From: Paenibacillus albidus | GTDB lineage: Bacteria; Bacillota; Bacilli; Paenibacillales; Paenibacillaceae | NCBI RefSeq assembly: GCF_014644435.1 | Contig: NZ_BMKR01000025.1 | Span: 34,906-98,905 of the forward strand | Direction: 5' to 3' | DNA length: 64,000 nucleotides | Shown here: in pieces, positions 15,786 through 24,901 of the stretch | How positions within the stretch are numbered: the first letter of the stretch is position 1 | Layout: every line of letters begins with the position of its first letter | Notes under the pieces: generated by a model | Database searches by the model: none | What the model was told of the DNA's origin: nothing | The model's input: only the letters and a program-made list of their open reading frames with translations | Translations under genes and position numbers: made by a program

Positions 15786-17465
15786 TCAGGAGCATACCCA
15801 TAGAACGGCGGCGCTTAGTACAATACAGACCAAGGCGATTGTATCGCGGGTAAGCCAGACGAGAACATAGGACGGGGTCCGTTTCTTCCTGGGGTCATAA
15901 CCGCGTGAATCAATGGCTGTTGCCAGCTCGTCGCCCATGCTGATGACCAGGATCAGCAGCGGTACGATCAGCAGCGAGATCTGACGGGGAGTCCAGTGTG
16001 CCAGTCGGCCCTTTTGCCTCCCGCGCGAGCGAAGCGCCAGCTGCAGCTGGGCCAGTCTTTCGAGTATCCAGGGAACGAACTGGAGCGTAATGGATATCGC
16101 CAGCGACCAGTTACGTGTGCGAATGCCCAGGCGCTCCAGAGGGGCGATGGCCCACTCAAGCCCTTCGCGCAGCGGAGCGCCTGTAGTCGTCTCTGTGAAC
16201 AGGAAACCTATGGCGATCAGCAACAGGAAGCGGAGCACAGCAAGGCCTCCTTGTAGGAACCCTTCACCGGAGAAGCCCAGAGGGCCAAGTGTAAAGTCCG
16301 GAGAATCCCAGGATAACGCCGACAGCAGCCATAGAAAGAGGAACATCACAAGAAACGGACGGAAGAACCGGAGCATCCGCTTCCAGGGGATTTCTGCTGA
16401 GAGAAGCAGTCCCCCTATCATGGCAGTGGCCAGGAGCAGTGGAAGAAGTGCCCCCATCCTTAAAATGACGATGGAGCCCAGAGCCATGCCCAGCCATTTG
16501 ACGCGCGGATCGAGCGAAAGCCAGCGGTCTGTACGGGCGGCTGTTTCGGGTTCCGGAGCTTTGGGCGGAATGGGGGGCAGCTGCCGTTTTTCCCCAGAAA
16601 GCAGGTGTCCGGCACTGATTGTTGTTCCTGGTTCCCTGCTGCTGCCCGGGATCGGCAGCGGATGGCTGCGGAGCCCGCTCAGCAGCTCGTCCAGGCTGCG
16701 CGGCTTGTGTTGCGGTTCAAGCCGGCCCCGCTCCCGGAGCGTTCGCCCGATTCTGATGTAGGCAGGGGCCGTAAGGCCTGCAGCGTACAGCGGGCCCGGA
16801 TCAGCGTTCAGCGGGTCCACAGAGCCGCTATAGCAGACTGCACCCTGTGATAGCAGAACAACCTGATCAGCAAGGGGCAGGAAGCTGTCCAGATCGTGAG
16901 TGCCGATCACAATCGTAAGTCCGTCTGCTCTAAGCTGCTGCACCTTGTCCAGTAATGCCGCAGCAGCTGGAGGGTCAAGCCCGGCTGTAGGTTCATCAAG
17001 AACCAGCAGCCCCGGGTGGGCAGCGATGGCTCCGGCAATACAGACGCGCCGCTTCTCCCCGCCGCTGAGCAGGAAGGGAGAGCGGCGGCTGTAGGATTCA
17101 TAGGGCAGTCCCACCTGTGCCAAGGCGCTGCGAACCCGTTCTTGCCATAGCGGCTTGGGTACTCTGTGCTGCTCCAGCCCGTATTCTATATCTTTATAGA
17201 CAGTGCTTGCAAACAACTGGGTTTCCGGCTGCTGGAACACCATTGAGGCGATCGGCCGGGCAGACTCTTCATCATTCTCCCCGCAGCTGATGCTGCCCGA
17301 GTCCGGCTGCTCCAGCCCCGCAATTAAACGCAGCAGGGTGGATTTGCCGCTGCCGGTGACCCCGCACAGGACGGTAAGGCTTCCTTGTTCGATATTCAGG
17401 CAGATCCCGTGCAAGGCAGGCTTGCGGTCGTATTGATAGAAGACATTCTCCAGCTGAATTCTCAT
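15786..17465 (-). CDS. Fused ECF transporter ATPase-transmembrane protein (EcfA-EcfT fusion)
   Basis: 559 residues that join two normally separate subunits. Residues 1-about 235 are an ABC ATPase: Walker A GVTGSGKST, Q-loop VFQQPET, signature LLSGGEKRR, Walker B LLVLDEPTAGLD, switch GTHD. A roughly 75-residue Pro/Arg-rich linker follows. The rest (about 310-559) is EcfT with several helices and the two coupling motifs LRSRG and DSRGYDP. ECF modules energise vitamin uptake with a separate S component. The 5' end overlaps the other ATPase gene by four bases, and a divergent bioY lies next door, so biotin is the likely substrate. Confidence 0.9.
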   Translation of the reverse strand: MRIQLENVFYQYDRKPALHGICLNIEQGSLTVLCGVTGSGKSTLLRLIAGLEQPDSGSISCGENDEESARPIASMVFQQPETQLFASTVYKDIEYGLEQHRVPKPLWQERVRSALAQVGLPYESYSRRSPFLLSGGEKRRVCIAGAIAAHPGLLVLDEPTAGLDPPAAAALLDKVQQLRADGLTIVIGTHDLDSFLPLADQVVLLSQGAVCYSGSVDPLNADPGPLYAAGLTAPAYIRIGRTLRERGRLEPQHKPRSLDELLSGLRSHPLPIPGSSREPGTTISAGHLLSGEKRQLPPIPPKAPEPETAARTDRWLSLDPRVKWLGMALGSIVILRMGALLPLLLATAMIGGLLLSAEIPWKRMLRFFRPFLVMFLFLWLLSALSWDSPDFTLGPLGFSGEGFLQGGLAVLRFLLLIAIGFLFTETTTGAPLREGLEWAIAPLERLGIRTRNWSLAISITLQFVPWILERLAQLQLALRSRGRQKGRLAHWTPRQISLLIVPLLILVISMGDELATAIDSRGYDPRKKRTPSYVLVWLTRDTIALVCIVLSAAVLWVCS

Positions 17466-18274
17466 AGAATACCCTCCAGATCCGCCTCGGTCAGCGGCAA
17501 GTGCCGAAGAGGCCAGCCCTGTGTCTGCAGCAGACGCCCGATGGTGATGACCGGGGACGGTGTCCAGTTCAGCCTGTCGGGAATTTCACTGCCGTAGAAC
17601 AGAGTGCGGGGGTCACCGTCATAGACGAGTCTGCCGGTTTCCATGACAGCGATACGCGGGCTGTCAGCGAGCTCCTCCATCTGCTGGGTCACCCAAAGCA
17701 CCGTGGTGCCCTGGTGCCATAGTTGCCGGGCCAGGTCCAGAATATCCTGTCTTCCGCCAGGGTCCAGCATTGAGGTGGCCTCGTCAAAGACAATCATCTC
17801 CGCCTCCAGCGCGATGCAGCTTGCTATGGCCAGCCGCTGCCGCTCCCCCCCGGAGAGTGTGGACACCTTGTGCGCCGATTTATGGGATAACCCCACCTGC
17901 TGCAGGACCCGCTCGATCCGTTCTTTCATCTCACCATAGGCCAGACCGCGGTTCTCCAATCCAAACGCGACATCCTCAAATGGCGTAGAGCCGACCGTCT
18001 GGGCTTCGGGATTCTGAAAGACCAGTTGGATCTTCTGTTTAACTGCGGTTCTGGCTGCCGGAGTTCGCAGGTCCAGTCCGGCAGCTGTAAGGCTGCCTCC
18101 GGAAGGCCGGTTCAGGCCGTTGAAGATGCGGATCAAAGATGATTTGCCGCTGCCGTTCCCGCCTGTGAGCGCAACCCACTCTCCCCGGCCGATCCGTATA
18201 GAAATCCCCTGCAATACCGCCAGCCTTTGCTGCCCGTCTGGGAAGGATAAGCTCAAGTTGTGTGCTTCAATCAT
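17462..18274 (-). CDS. ECF transporter ATP-binding protein EcfA
   Basis: 270-residue ABC ATPase with Walker A GGNGSGKSS, Q-loop VFQNPEAQTVGSTPFEDVAFGLEN (typical of EcfA/CbiO), signature TLSGGERQR, Walker B MIVFDEATSMLD and switch VTQQ. The histidine of the switch is replaced by glutamine in WVTQQMEEL, which is seen in one of the two ATPases of many ECF pairs. It pairs with the ATPase half of the fusion encoded just downstream (four-base overlap). The ribosome site is weak. Confidence 0.9.
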   Translation of the reverse strand: MIEAHNLSLSFPDGQQRLAVLQGISIRIGRGEWVALTGGNGSGKSSLIRIFNGLNRPSGGSLTAAGLDLRTPAARTAVKQKIQLVFQNPEAQTVGSTPFEDVAFGLENRGLAYGEMKERIERVLQQVGLSHKSAHKVSTLSGGERQRLAIASCIALEAEMIVFDEATSMLDPGGRQDILDLARQLWHQGTTVLWVTQQMEELADSPRIAVMETGRLVYDGDPRTLFYGSEIPDRLNWTPSPVITIGRLLQTQGWPLRHLPLTEADLEGIL

Positions 18275-18311
18275 CTTCAGCCTGCTCTCTTCATAACTGT
18301 AGTCTCCATAT

Positions 18312-18339
18312 TTGATATAGATTATAGCAAATATATAAA
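18312..18339 (+). promoter_or_regulatory. Probable bioY promoter
   Basis: TTGATA (18312-18317), 16-base spacer, TATAAA (18334-18339) in the divergent AT-rich gap between the ECF ATPase and bioY. A classical BirA operator (TTGTTAACC-type inverted repeat) was looked for and not found. Confidence 0.45.
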
Positions 18340-18447
18340 GATTGATGTATATGGAGCAGGGTGATATATTGGTCCCTAGAAGAAGCAGAGGTACCCTCCT
18401 TCAGCGGATTCATCTTAAATTTACTGTACAATGGAGAGATTCCTGAC

Positions 18448-19056
18448 ATGAACAAATGGTCGACACGGGGTTTAATATTCAGTGCTTTATTCGCCGGGGT
18501 GATGATAGCCATGAGCTATATCAAATTCGCATTGCCCTTCTCCGCCGTACCCATCACGCTTCAGACACTGGCGGTAATGCTGGCCGGTTCGATTCTGGGC
18601 GCGCGTTACGGTACGCTGGCGGTCCTTATAGTTATAGGACTTGCCGCTGCGGGGTTCCCGGTGCTGGGCGGAAGAGGAGGCTTGGCCGTGCTTGCGGGTC
18701 CGACGGGCGGTTATATTTTCTCCTGGCCGTTCGCAGCCTTCCTGATTGGTCTGTTGGCCCAGCGCATGAAGCAGAACAACCTTACATTCGTCAAATTGGC
18801 CTTCGTTAATTTTATCTTTGGAGCTCTGCTGGTCTACCCGGGGGGAGTGTCCTGGCTTGCGTATTCTACCGGAATGGATAGCTGGGGCAAAGCTCTGACT
18901 GCGGGCATGTGGCCGTTTCTGCCGGGTGATACCGTGAAGGCACTGCTCTGTGCCTCTGTCGTATCGGCCGTCTGGAAGGTATATCCGATCGAGCGTATCC
19001 TGGACAGCAGCCACGGCGTCTGGCTGGATGAGGAGAAAGCACGGGTTATCCGTTAA
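18448..19056 (+). CDS. bioY: Biotin ECF transporter S component BioY
   Basis: 202-residue membrane protein with six helices. The segments IKFALPFSAVPITLQTLAVMLAGSILGARYG, GGRGGLAVLAGPTGGYIFSWPFAAFLIG and WPFLPGDTVKALL are diagnostic of BioY, the high-affinity biotin-binding subunit. ATG 18448 has GGAGAG nine bases upstream; the longer frame upstream has no ribosome site. Together with the divergent EcfA and EcfA-EcfT genes it forms a complete dedicated biotin importer. Confidence 0.95.
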   Translation: MNKWSTRGLIFSALFAGVMIAMSYIKFALPFSAVPITLQTLAVMLAGSILGARYGTLAVLIVIGLAAAGFPVLGGRGGLAVLAGPTGGYIFSWPFAAFLIGLLAQRMKQNNLTFVKLAFVNFIFGALLVYPGGVSWLAYSTGMDSWGKALTAGMWPFLPGDTVKALLCASVVSAVWKVYPIERILDSSHGVWLDEEKARVIR

Positions 19057-19102
19057 ACCCGGGCACTAAAGCGGCTGGAACCATGCGGTTCCGGTGCGGC
19101 AC

Positions 19103-19166
19103 AAAGAGGGATGTTCCCACAGCCACTTCATTCATGGCCGTGGGGGCACCCCTCTTTATTATTGTT
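19103..19166. terminator. Bidirectional terminator between bioY and amylase genes
   Basis: AAAGAGGG (19103-19110) pairs with CCCTCTTT (19150-19157), enclosing a second stem (TTCCCACAGCCA with TGGCCGTGGGGG). TATTATT follows on the plus side. It separates two convergent genes. Confidence 0.8.
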
Positions 19167-19185
19167 TCCGGGCCTCTGGGCTGTC

Positions 19186-20652
19186 CTATGCTTCTTCCTC
19201 ATCGGGCAAAGCCCATACGGAGACGCTCCCCCCATTGACATGGAAGGTGGCCCATCCGTTTTCCTCAATGGATATGCCCTCTTCACGGTTATGGGTCAGA
19301 TCGATCCAGACTTCACCGGCACGCTGCTCCCCGACGAACATTCTTTTCTCGCCGTCAGCCCCGTTTGAGATGACTACGGCGCAGCCGGAGCCCTCGAATT
19401 CCGGAGCGCCATGGCGGACCCAGCCAATCGTATTGGCATGGTCGAAGTAATCATCCTGTTCCCCGTAGGCCTTGTGGCGGCGGGCATACAATAGAGGATT
19501 CAGGGCGTCTTGTTTGCCCTCTATCGGCATGGGGCCGCCAATACCGAAATAATCTCCGTAGAAGACAACCGGATATCCGTCACGCCGCAGCAGGGTCAGA
19601 GCATACGCGCTTGGCTTGAACCAGTCGTCAATCCAGGATTCCAGCGCTTCATGCGGCTGTGAATCATGATTATCCACAAAGGTTACAGCGTGGGTGGGGT
19701 GAGTCTGTACCAGTGTGTCCTCAAAAATCTTGGATAGATCAAAGTCTCTGCCCGCCAGGGAAGCTTCATGCAGCTTGTAATGAAGAGACACATCAAACAG
19801 ATCAATCTGATAATCGATTGTATCAAGGAATTCGCGGCAGGCATCCAGATTGGAGTTCCAGAATTCGCCTACAATGTAGAAGTCCTTACCGCGCTTTTCA
19901 ATCATTTCCGCAGCAAATTCTTTAATGAATTCATGGTTGATGTGTTTGATGGCGTCAAGACGGTAACCGCTGCACTGCAGGGTATCGACCAGCCATTTGC
20001 CCCATTCCTTCATCTCTTTGTTGACATCCGGGTGGCTGTAATCAATATTGGCGAACATCAGGTAATCGTAATTGCCGAACTCATCATCGACATTTTCGTT
20101 CCAGGTCTTGTTCTCGGCGGCAATGCGGAATACCCCTCTCCGCCCTTCACGGGCATCGAAATCGGTACCGTTGAAATGCTTGAAGTTCCATTTAAATGCG
20201 GAATAGGTATCTCCCCGGCCGGGAAATGTGAACTTGGTCCAGCCATCTATCTCAAACGGTTTCGAGATTTCCTTGAGCCGATTCTGCGGGTCCACCTCGA
20301 TTACTTTAAAAACTTCCGTCTCATCGGCTCCTGCTTTGTGATTCATCACCAAATCTACATAAACGGCGATGCCGTTTTTTTGGCATTCGGCTATGGCTTC
20401 AACCAGTTCCTGCTTGGTACCGTATTTGGTGCGCACAGTCCCCTTTTGATTGAATTCGCCCAGATCGTACAGGTCATACACGCCATAACCTGTATCCTCG
20501 GCCGAGATGGCCTTCGTAACCGGAGGGACCCATACCGAATCGATGCCTATGGCCTTTAGTTCAGGCGCCATTTCAGCCAGACGCTTCCAGTGTTTTCCGT
20601 CTGCGGCCACATGCCACTCAAAGAACTGCATCATTGTATGATTTCTCTTCAT
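19186..20652 (-). CDS. Cytoplasmic alpha-amylase (GH13)
   Basis: 488 residues without signal peptide, beginning MKRNHTMMQFFEWHV as in the intracellular AmyS/GH13_5 type. Conserved regions in order are YVDLVMNHKAG (region I), GYRLDAIKHIN (nucleophile Asp), FYIVGEFWN (acid/base Glu) and VTFVDNHDSQP (transition-state Asp). It hydrolyses internal alpha-1,4 bonds of maltodextrins or glycogen in the cytosol. ATG 20652 is chosen because GGAGG lies eight bases before it; the frame stays open upstream for 118 codons, but that part has no protein character. Confidence 0.93.
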   Translation of the reverse strand: MKRNHTMMQFFEWHVAADGKHWKRLAEMAPELKAIGIDSVWVPPVTKAISAEDTGYGVYDLYDLGEFNQKGTVRTKYGTKQELVEAIAECQKNGIAVYVDLVMNHKAGADETEVFKVIEVDPQNRLKEISKPFEIDGWTKFTFPGRGDTYSAFKWNFKHFNGTDFDAREGRRGVFRIAAENKTWNENVDDEFGNYDYLMFANIDYSHPDVNKEMKEWGKWLVDTLQCSGYRLDAIKHINHEFIKEFAAEMIEKRGKDFYIVGEFWNSNLDACREFLDTIDYQIDLFDVSLHYKLHEASLAGRDFDLSKIFEDTLVQTHPTHAVTFVDNHDSQPHEALESWIDDWFKPSAYALTLLRRDGYPVVFYGDYFGIGGPMPIEGKQDALNPLLYARRHKAYGEQDDYFDHANTIGWVRHGAPEFEGSGCAVVISNGADGEKRMFVGEQRAGEVWIDLTHNREEGISIEENGWATFHVNGGSVSVWALPDEEEA

Positions 20653-20854
20653 ATGCCATGCCTCCTTGTATCGTTCTAATCTATAAAAGCTGTTTTGTTG
20701 GATAAGGAATATGAAGAGCGGACAGGCACTCGCCGAAGCAAGAGCGATTCCTAACCTACTAATACCCTTGCAGAACCGGTTTTTAATCATCTGCCGCGAA
20801 TATTGTTGCATCTTTAGCTTGGGTACGCTCAAGGATGTGCTCTTATGGAATTGG

Positions 20855-21063
20855 GCTACAATAAAAGGAAGTGCGTCTATTAAGGAGATCTGCATGGGAA
20901 TCTGTATAAATTTCTGGAAGTACGCGAAGTGGTCCTGGCAGCTGGTGTTGGCGCCGAAGTGGAAGGCTCGCACAGACAAGAGTATTATATCCAAAAGGAG
21001 CTGCAATATCTGGAAAAATATTTACTCCGCCAAGCCCTGCAAGGAAAATCATATCTATACTAG
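20855..21063 (+). pseudogene. Small ORF of about 56 codons with an apparent one-base frameshift after its start
   Basis: A TACAAT (20855-20860) -10-like box, AAGGAG (20882-20887) and ATG (20894) form a good initiation region. In the ATG frame the product looks unnatural. The -1 frame from the second codon reads NLYKFLEVREVVLAAG, then AEVEGSHRQEYYIQKELQYLE and ends ...QGKSYLY at a TAG (21061-21063), which looks like a real charged helical protein. One extra G in the GGG after the ATG would join them. So either a real frameshift mutation or a homopolymer error is present. Function unknown. The rest of 20653-21105 shows no other gene. Confidence 0.45.
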
Positions 21064-21105
21064 CAGCCGGGAAAATAACCTTCGTCATTTTGGAAACCGT
21101 AGTCA

Positions 21106-21149
21106 GCAAAACAGCGATTCTCACGTTACCCGGAGAATCGCTGTTTTGC
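21106..21149. terminator. Bidirectional terminator (GCAGCGATTCTC-type hairpin, copy 1)
   Basis: Perfect 17-base stem GCAAAACAGCGATTCTC (21106-21122) with its complement at 21133-21149. A-rich on one side and T-rich on the other, so it works in both directions. The same stem core recurs at 36939 and 45701. Confidence 0.85.
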
Positions 21150-21202
21150 GTTATTGGCCGACTGCGATAGTGGGGGGTTGTCCGCCGAATACAGGCTATA
21201 AT

Positions 21203-22045
21203 TCAGAATAGATCCATCTGACGCGGAGCCAGTCCACCGTCTACTCCGAGCAGTGTCTGAAGCTCTTTGGCATTGTCCGTTGCGTCACCGCCGGAGTTAT
21301 TATTGAAGACCACGTACAGCTCGCGGCAGCTCTTTTCCAGTTCCAGCAGCCGATCTTTCCACTCAGTCAGCTCTTCGGTGCTGTACCGGTAGAGGTAGCG
21401 CAGCTTGCGCCAGTCCGGATGGCTGCTCTGATGCCAGCCGCCGACATTGCGGCCATGCAGACGCACATAGGTTCGTTCCGGTGAAGTGGCAACCGCTACA
21501 ATGGGAATGGAGCCCGAGCCCGCTTGGGGTTCATCCACGACTGTATGAATCCAGCCCTCCCGTTCCATGAACTGCAGGGTCCGTTCCCGGAACTCGGGAT
21601 TGTACCAGGATTCGTTGCGGAATTCGAGGGCGCAGGGCACATCAAGCATCCGCTCTTTGGTCTCCCGGAGCAGCTCCACATTCTCCTTGGTGCAGGCGAA
21701 CCAGGGCGGGAATTGAAACAAGGCCATCGCCAGCTTGCCCGCTTCCCTAACCGGCTGGATGGAAGTATGAAAGGCCTGGAACATTTCATCTGTGGTCTTA
21801 AAATAATTTTTTTTGCCGCGGAGATGTCCTGTCATGCCTTGATAGGCTTTAACGATGAATTCAAATCCGTCCGGGGTCTGGCTGACCCACTTGGCATAGT
21901 TTTTGACCGGCTGCACGGCATAAAAGGAGCTGTCGATTTCCACAATGGAAAAATGTCCGCTGTAGGTGGGCAGACGGTCCTGTGCTTTGATTTTGCCATA
22001 CAGCTCCTCGTGGTCGCCGAAGCCGGTGAGCCCAATCTTTATCAT
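21203..22045 (-). CDS. DUF72 family protein
   Basis: 280 residues of the DUF72 (YunF-like) TIM-barrel family, whose biochemical role is not established. Visible family blocks: SIVEIDSSFYAVQPVKNYAKWVSQTP, FIVKAYQGMTGH, ALFQFPPWFACTKENVE, ALEFRNESWY, TYVRLHGRN and ELYVVFNNNSGGDATDNAKELQ. GGAGGGAG before the ATG at 22045 supports the start. It stands alone between two intergenic gaps. Confidence 0.85.
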   Translation of the reverse strand: MIKIGLTGFGDHEELYGKIKAQDRLPTYSGHFSIVEIDSSFYAVQPVKNYAKWVSQTPDGFEFIVKAYQGMTGHLRGKKNYFKTTDEMFQAFHTSIQPVREAGKLAMALFQFPPWFACTKENVELLRETKERMLDVPCALEFRNESWYNPEFRERTLQFMEREGWIHTVVDEPQAGSGSIPIVAVATSPERTYVRLHGRNVGGWHQSSHPDWRKLRYLYRYSTEELTEWKDRLLELEKSCRELYVVFNNNSGGDATDNAKELQTLLGVDGGLAPRQMDLF

Positions 22046-22337
22046 AGCATCTCCCTCCTGTTCTGCACGATTAATGAGCCTTAGTTAAACATTATGAATC
22101 TGATATACTTGAGCATGTATATAACGGGAAACGCAGCAAAGACTCCCAAACCGATTATACCGTCTGGGAGCCGTTTGGATCAAAAAGAGAGGCGGAACAA
22201 CTGTCCGGTTGTACGGGTCTCTACAGTAGAATAGTTGTCATGATGTCTTATCAAGAACTTACCCCTGTCATGAAAAATCAAACAAACGTGGGCGGGGAGT
22301 GAGCCCGTTCTCCAACATTATGGAAAGGGAGTTAGAG
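22046..22337. other. Intergenic gap, no gene seen
   Basis: Contains an imperfect hairpin (CTCCCA ... TGGGAG around 22142-22174) without a T-run, and scattered promoter-like AT tracts. No convincing ORF, operator or riboswitch was recognised. Confidence 0.4.
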
Positions 22338-23192
22338 ATGAAACCTGAATTTGAGCAGCTGAGCCCGCATATTCTGCTGATGCATGCCACACATGAGACA
22401 GACCGGCCGATTGTGGCAGCTATTATGGGGGAGCGGCGTACGCTTCTGATGGATGCAGGCAATTCGCCTGCCCATGCCGCGCTGTTTCGCGAAGAATTAT
22501 CCAGGCGCGGCTACCGGCAGCCGGATCTTCTGGCATTAACCCATTGGCATTGGGACCACAGCTTCGGGATGTCCGGCTGGAATTTGCCTGCGGTTGCCCA
22601 TAGCGGAACCGCAGGCATGCTGGCTCATCTTGCGGGCCTGGATTGGTCGGACGAATGTCTGGACACCCTTATCGCTGAAGGGATTCTTAATGGGGATAGC
22701 GCAGAACACATTCGCAAGGAATATGGAGATCCGAAGAAGATACAAATCATCCAGCCGGATATTGTGTTTAGCGACCAGCTTGTCATTGATCTCGGGGGAA
22801 TCACCTGCGAACTAAGGCATGTTGGCGGGGATCATACCGCCGACTCTTGTATTCTTCATGTCAAGGAAGATGATATTCTGTTCCTGGGAGATGCCCTTGG
22901 CCCTTCTGTTTATGGCGGACCGCGAAGGTATAGCAGCTCGGAATTTCTGCGGCTGCTCGGCATTGCTTACGGATATGAGGCACAGTGGTATGTGGAGTCG
23001 CATGACAGGCCGATGAGCAATGAAGCCTTCCGCGCCGAGCTGAGGTCCTGGGAACGCCTTGCCCGTGTAGTTGATGTTTTTGGAAATGACCGTGAGCGGG
23101 TGGCCCTCGAAATAAAAGGATACCTCAAGCTGGACCAACTGCCGGAAGATCTGCTGAAGGGCATTGAATATTTCATGGCAGGCGCACAATAA
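22338..23192 (+). CDS. MBL-fold metallohydrolase
   Basis: 284 residues with the metallo-beta-lactamase signature THWHWDHSFG (HxHxDH, about 73-82), a second metal histidine in HVGGDHTADSC and the bridging aspartate in ILFLGDALG. The ATG at 22338 has GGGAG nine bases upstream; an earlier ATG 13 codons before lacks one. Substrate is not predictable from sequence. The stop is followed within 140 bases by the VTT-protein gene; co-transcription is possible. Confidence 0.87.
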   Translation: MKPEFEQLSPHILLMHATHETDRPIVAAIMGERRTLLMDAGNSPAHAALFREELSRRGYRQPDLLALTHWHWDHSFGMSGWNLPAVAHSGTAGMLAHLAGLDWSDECLDTLIAEGILNGDSAEHIRKEYGDPKKIQIIQPDIVFSDQLVIDLGGITCELRHVGGDHTADSCILHVKEDDILFLGDALGPSVYGGPRRYSSSEFLRLLGIAYGYEAQWYVESHDRPMSNEAFRAELRSWERLARVVDVFGNDRERVALEIKGYLKLDQLPEDLLKGIEYFMAGAQ

Positions 23193-23327
23193 ACCAAGAG
23201 TCTCCCTGCCCGATAGACAAACAAAAGCCTCAGTCACAGTCGGCAGTCTTCTCAAAGTAATGTATAATTGAGGCCTAAGAGAGATGGTTTCTTTAATTTT
23301 CAGCGTGGATGGGGAGAGCGGCGGGTA

Positions 23328-23942
23328 ATGTACAATCTGGATATTATGTCCTGGCTGACAGAGGATAAGCTGCTGTATTTAATGGAGCAGTATCGTTCAT
23401 TCGGCCCTTTTCCGGGCATCGCCTTAACTTTTATGAAGTCCTTTGTGCCTCCTTTGCCGACGATTGCGATTGTGGGGCTCAACGGTGCGGTGTACGGGCT
23501 GTGGCTCGGTTTTTTATACTCGTGGATTGGACTGGTGGCCGGCTGTGTGACCACATTCCTGATTATCCGCAAAATTAGCTCACATGCTTATGTGCGTAAA
23601 TGGTCGCTGCGGCCGAAGGTTGCTAAGGCGATGAAGTGGGTACGGCAGAGCGGGTTCAGTTATGTTTTTCTGCTTAGTATATTCCCGGTGGGGCCGTTTG
23701 TGGTGATTAATATGGCTGCCGGGCTGGCCGGGATGAAGCTGCGTTCGTATCTGCTCGCGCTTATGGCCGGCAAAGCCATTATGGTCTTTGTGGTTTCTTA
23801 TATCGGCAACGATGTGGAGCGGTTTATCCGCCACCCTGCGGAAGGGATCTATGTGCTGCTGTTCATCGGCCTCTCCTTGTGGGGCGTCAAGGCTATTGAA
23901 GCGCGGTTCTCCAGAGCGGGAAGAGAAGGCGGAAGTAAGTAA
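23328..23942 (+). CDS. VTT/TVP38 (DedA-like) membrane protein
   Basis: 204 residues with about five helices. The core FMKSFVPPLPTIAIVGLNGAVYGLWLGFLYSWIG and the later FVFLLSIFPVGPFVVINMAAGLAGMKLRSYL-type region (VFLLSIFPVGPFVVIN) match the SNARE-associated/VTT family, some of which scramble or flip lipids. ATG 23328 is preceded by GGGGAG. The aldo-keto reductase gene follows 25 bases later, so the two may share a transcript. Confidence 0.85.
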   Translation: MYNLDIMSWLTEDKLLYLMEQYRSFGPFPGIALTFMKSFVPPLPTIAIVGLNGAVYGLWLGFLYSWIGLVAGCVTTFLIIRKISSHAYVRKWSLRPKVAKAMKWVRQSGFSYVFLLSIFPVGPFVVINMAAGLAGMKLRSYLLALMAGKAIMVFVVSYIGNDVERFIRHPAEGIYVLLFIGLSLWGVKAIEARFSRAGREGGSK

Positions 23943-23967
23943 ATTTCCTGGGAAGAGGTGGCTGTGA

Positions 23968-24861
23968 ATGAAGTATCGCAAGCTGGGCAGTACGGGACTT
24001 GAGGTATCCGTAATCGGAGTAGGAACCTGGCAGTTCGGGGGCGAATGGGGCAAGAATTTCGTGCAGGACGAAGTAGATGCCATACTTGATCAAGCGGGAG
24101 AGCTTGGCCTGAACCTGATTGACACGGCAGAGTGTTACGGAGATCATCTGTCAGAGCGTCTGATCGGTGATTATCTGGCCCGCCGCAAACGTGAGGATTG
24201 GATTGTGGCTACCAAATTCGGCCATCATTTTCAGGGGCATCTGGAACGCGAGCAGCTGTGGAGTGCGGATGAGGTATTGAAGCAACTGGATGATTCCCTG
24301 CGCGCACTGAAGAGTGAATATGTGGACCTCTATCAGTTCCACTCCGGAACGGATCAGCAATTCGACAATGACAAACTGTGGAGCATGCTGGACAGGCAGG
24401 TGCAGGCAGGCAAAATCCGCCACTTGGGCGTGTCCATCAGTGCATCGGGCAGCGGCCGGCATCAGACGGAATCGGCAAGTAGTGTGGGGGCCAGAGCCAT
24501 ACAGGTCGTGTATAACCGGCTCGACCGCCAGCCGGAAGAGGAGATTCTGCCGCTGTGCCTCCAGCATCAGTTGGGCGTATTGGCACGGGTGCCTCTGGCC
24601 AGCGGTTACCTGAGCGGCAAATACAAGCCGGGAGCCGTCTTCAGGCAGGGCGATGTCCGGGAGAGGCATAACCCGGATACCCGTCGCAATCAGCTGCAGG
24701 AGGTGGCCGAGATTGCGGCGAATGAAGTGCCGCCAGGGACGGATATGGCGCAATGGGCGCTGGCCTGGTGCCTGCGCCACTCCGCAGTCAGCGCAGTTAT
24801 CCCCGGCTGCAAAAATGTACAGCAGGTCATTTCCAATGCGGCGGCAGCGGAGCTCCTGTGA
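23968..24861 (+). CDS. Aldo/keto reductase
   Basis: 297-residue NADPH-dependent reductase with the TIM-barrel pattern GVGTWQFGG, catalytic tetrad residues in LIDTAECYGDH (Asp, Tyr), ATKFG (Lys) and LYQFHSG (His), and the cofactor segment VIPGCKNVQQV near the C-terminus. Substrate unknown. Convergent with the aminotransferase gene; only 40 bases lie between them and no clear terminator is seen. Confidence 0.92.
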   Translation: MKYRKLGSTGLEVSVIGVGTWQFGGEWGKNFVQDEVDAILDQAGELGLNLIDTAECYGDHLSERLIGDYLARRKREDWIVATKFGHHFQGHLEREQLWSADEVLKQLDDSLRALKSEYVDLYQFHSGTDQQFDNDKLWSMLDRQVQAGKIRHLGVSISASGSGRHQTESASSVGARAIQVVYNRLDRQPEEEILPLCLQHQLGVLARVPLASGYLSGKYKPGAVFRQGDVRERHNPDTRRNQLQEVAEIAANEVPPGTDMAQWALAWCLRHSAVSAVIPGCKNVQQVISNAAAAELL

Positions 24862-24901
24862 AGTCTGCACCCTGATGTACCGGGCGGGCAGCGGGCTGAG
24901 G

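Noticed and set aside
18275..18447. BirA operator between the ECF genes and bioY
   Set aside because: No TTGTTAACC-type inverted repeat could be found; only a weak CCATAT ... ATATGG pair is present.
20653..21006. N-terminal extension of the amylase
   Set aside because: The open frame continues for 118 codons, but the GGAGG site and the family N-terminus both place the start at 20652.
20711..21211. 166-codon plus-strand ORF between amylase and DUF72 genes
   Set aside because: It crosses a terminator hairpin, is rich in Cys/Trp/Arg without pattern, and the neighbouring frame (to 21063) looks like the real protein.
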